This document shows positions 40,779-41,221 of a stretch of 41,221 bases of DNA, piece by piece. Location: NCBI GenBank assembly GCA_016179765.1, contig JACPCL010000008.1:1-41221 (forward strand), in the 5' to 3' direction. The DNA comes from Chloroflexota bacterium (GTDB lineage Bacteria; Chloroflexota; Dehalococcoidia; Lucifugimonadales; JACPCL1). The position numbers were made by a program, and so were the translations under genes. The notes below the pieces were generated by a model. It was not told the DNA's origin. It was given only the letters and a program-made list of their open reading frames with translations, and did no database searches. The number at the start of each line of letters is the position of its first letter. Within the stretch, counting starts at the first letter, position 1.

Positions 40779-41176
40779 TGGAGTCAAAAGAGCACTTCCG
40801 CTCATTGGTCGTAACAGGAGCAGGCGGTTTCGTCGGCAGCTACTTCGTTGACCGCCTTCGCGTGGAGGGCAAGAAATTTGTTGCGGTTGTTCGGCGTCCC
40901 GTCAGAAACATCCCGCATATTGTGGCGGATCTAGAAAGCACAGAAGAGGTCAAACGCCTACGTGGTCAACTGCCGTCACCGATCTTCTTAGTTCATCTAG
41001 CTTCTAGGTTTCAGGAAACACATGAGGCTGCCCAGGCCGACATACTGATGGTGCACAACCTACTGGAGACCTTACATGATCACATTAGGGGAGTAGTTTT
41101 TGCAAGTTCAGTAAATGTCTATCAGGGTGATGAAAAAGGCTGTTGTAACCAGATAGATGGGATATTTTCTTGGTGA
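40778..41176 (+). pseudogene. NAD-dependent epimerase, interrupted
   Basis: From the GTG at 40778 the frame encodes SLVVTGAGGFVGSYFVDRLR (Rossmann loop) up to GVVFASSVNVYQGD, the normal run to the catalytic Ser strand of an epimerase. It then changes to unrelated residues (EKGCCNQIDGIFSW) and stops at 41176, about 130 residues in. The YxxxK motif and the whole substrate domain are missing. The base composition changes at the same place, so an insertion beginning near 41130 is likely; the interrupting sequence runs off the window end. Confidence 0.7.
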
Positions 41177-41221
41177 AGGGTGGCTTTTGGTGTCTTCCGA
41201 TCCGGTTTTCTTGCCCTTCAC

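Overview
The window reads as a piece of a high-GC bacterial chromosome, most likely a member of the Chloroflexota and probably Dehalococcoidia-like. The case is inferential. rpsO-pnp-dapB-asd-dapA lie in one co-directional row, an order I associate with Dehalococcoidia. The phosphoglycerate mutase is the archaeal-type ApgM. Secreted proteins are lipoproteins with long Pro/Thr-rich linkers, which are common in this phylum. No rRNA or tRNA gene was seen that could settle the taxonomy.

Layout. (1) 1-4131, minus strand: tpiA, miaA and dapF, then a small Cys-containing protein and a lipoprotein. Palindromic repeats sit in every gap. One repeat supplies the stop codon of miaA, and the 3' end of dapF is present twice. 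(2) 4140-4991, plus: a lower-GC two-gene HEPN module that looks like a toxin-antitoxin or defence pair. (3) 5008-9294, minus: apgM, pgk, a polyprenyl synthetase with eroded metal motifs, and a Sua5/YrdC gene. (4) 9353-13136, plus: guaA, vapB, vapC, purD, with vapC overlapping purD by ATGA. (5) 13195-21320: accessory genes, namely an unrecognised protein, two MFS transporters, a BP74-like lipoprotein, an ABM-fold protein, an esterase, a 40-codon MmgE/PrpD remnant, an HD-GYP/LuxR regulator broken by an in-frame TAG, and an OsmC protein. (6) 21635-23071, minus: GrpB, a SelW-like selenoprotein with an in-frame TGA at the CxxU position and a candidate bacterial SECIS, an HNH protein, and a 58-residue membrane protein. 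(7) 23116-29034, minus: dapA, a small zinc-ribbon protein, asd, dapB, pnp, rpsO. (8) 29187-41221, plus: a cell-surface polysaccharide locus with a sugar-1-phosphate nucleotidyltransferase, a NusG/RfaH-like antiterminator, a leader containing an exact match to the E. coli ops core, three NAD-dependent sugar epimerases, AsnB, a broken deacetylase, a glycosyltransferase, a Wzx-type flippase, a methyltransferase, a WbqC-like protein and an interrupted fourth epimerase.

How it works together. The metabolic blocks supply triose-phosphate glycolysis (tpiA, pgk, apgM), lysine/diaminopimelate (dapA, asd, dapB, dapF) and purines (guaA, purD). The surface block looks like one long operon. Its second gene encodes a specialised NusG paralog, and the likely recruitment site for that paralog lies directly downstream, before the first epimerase. 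The two most notable items are this RfaH/ops-like pair outside Proteobacteria and the selenoprotein, which ordinary ORF calling misses because its Sec codon reads as a stop.
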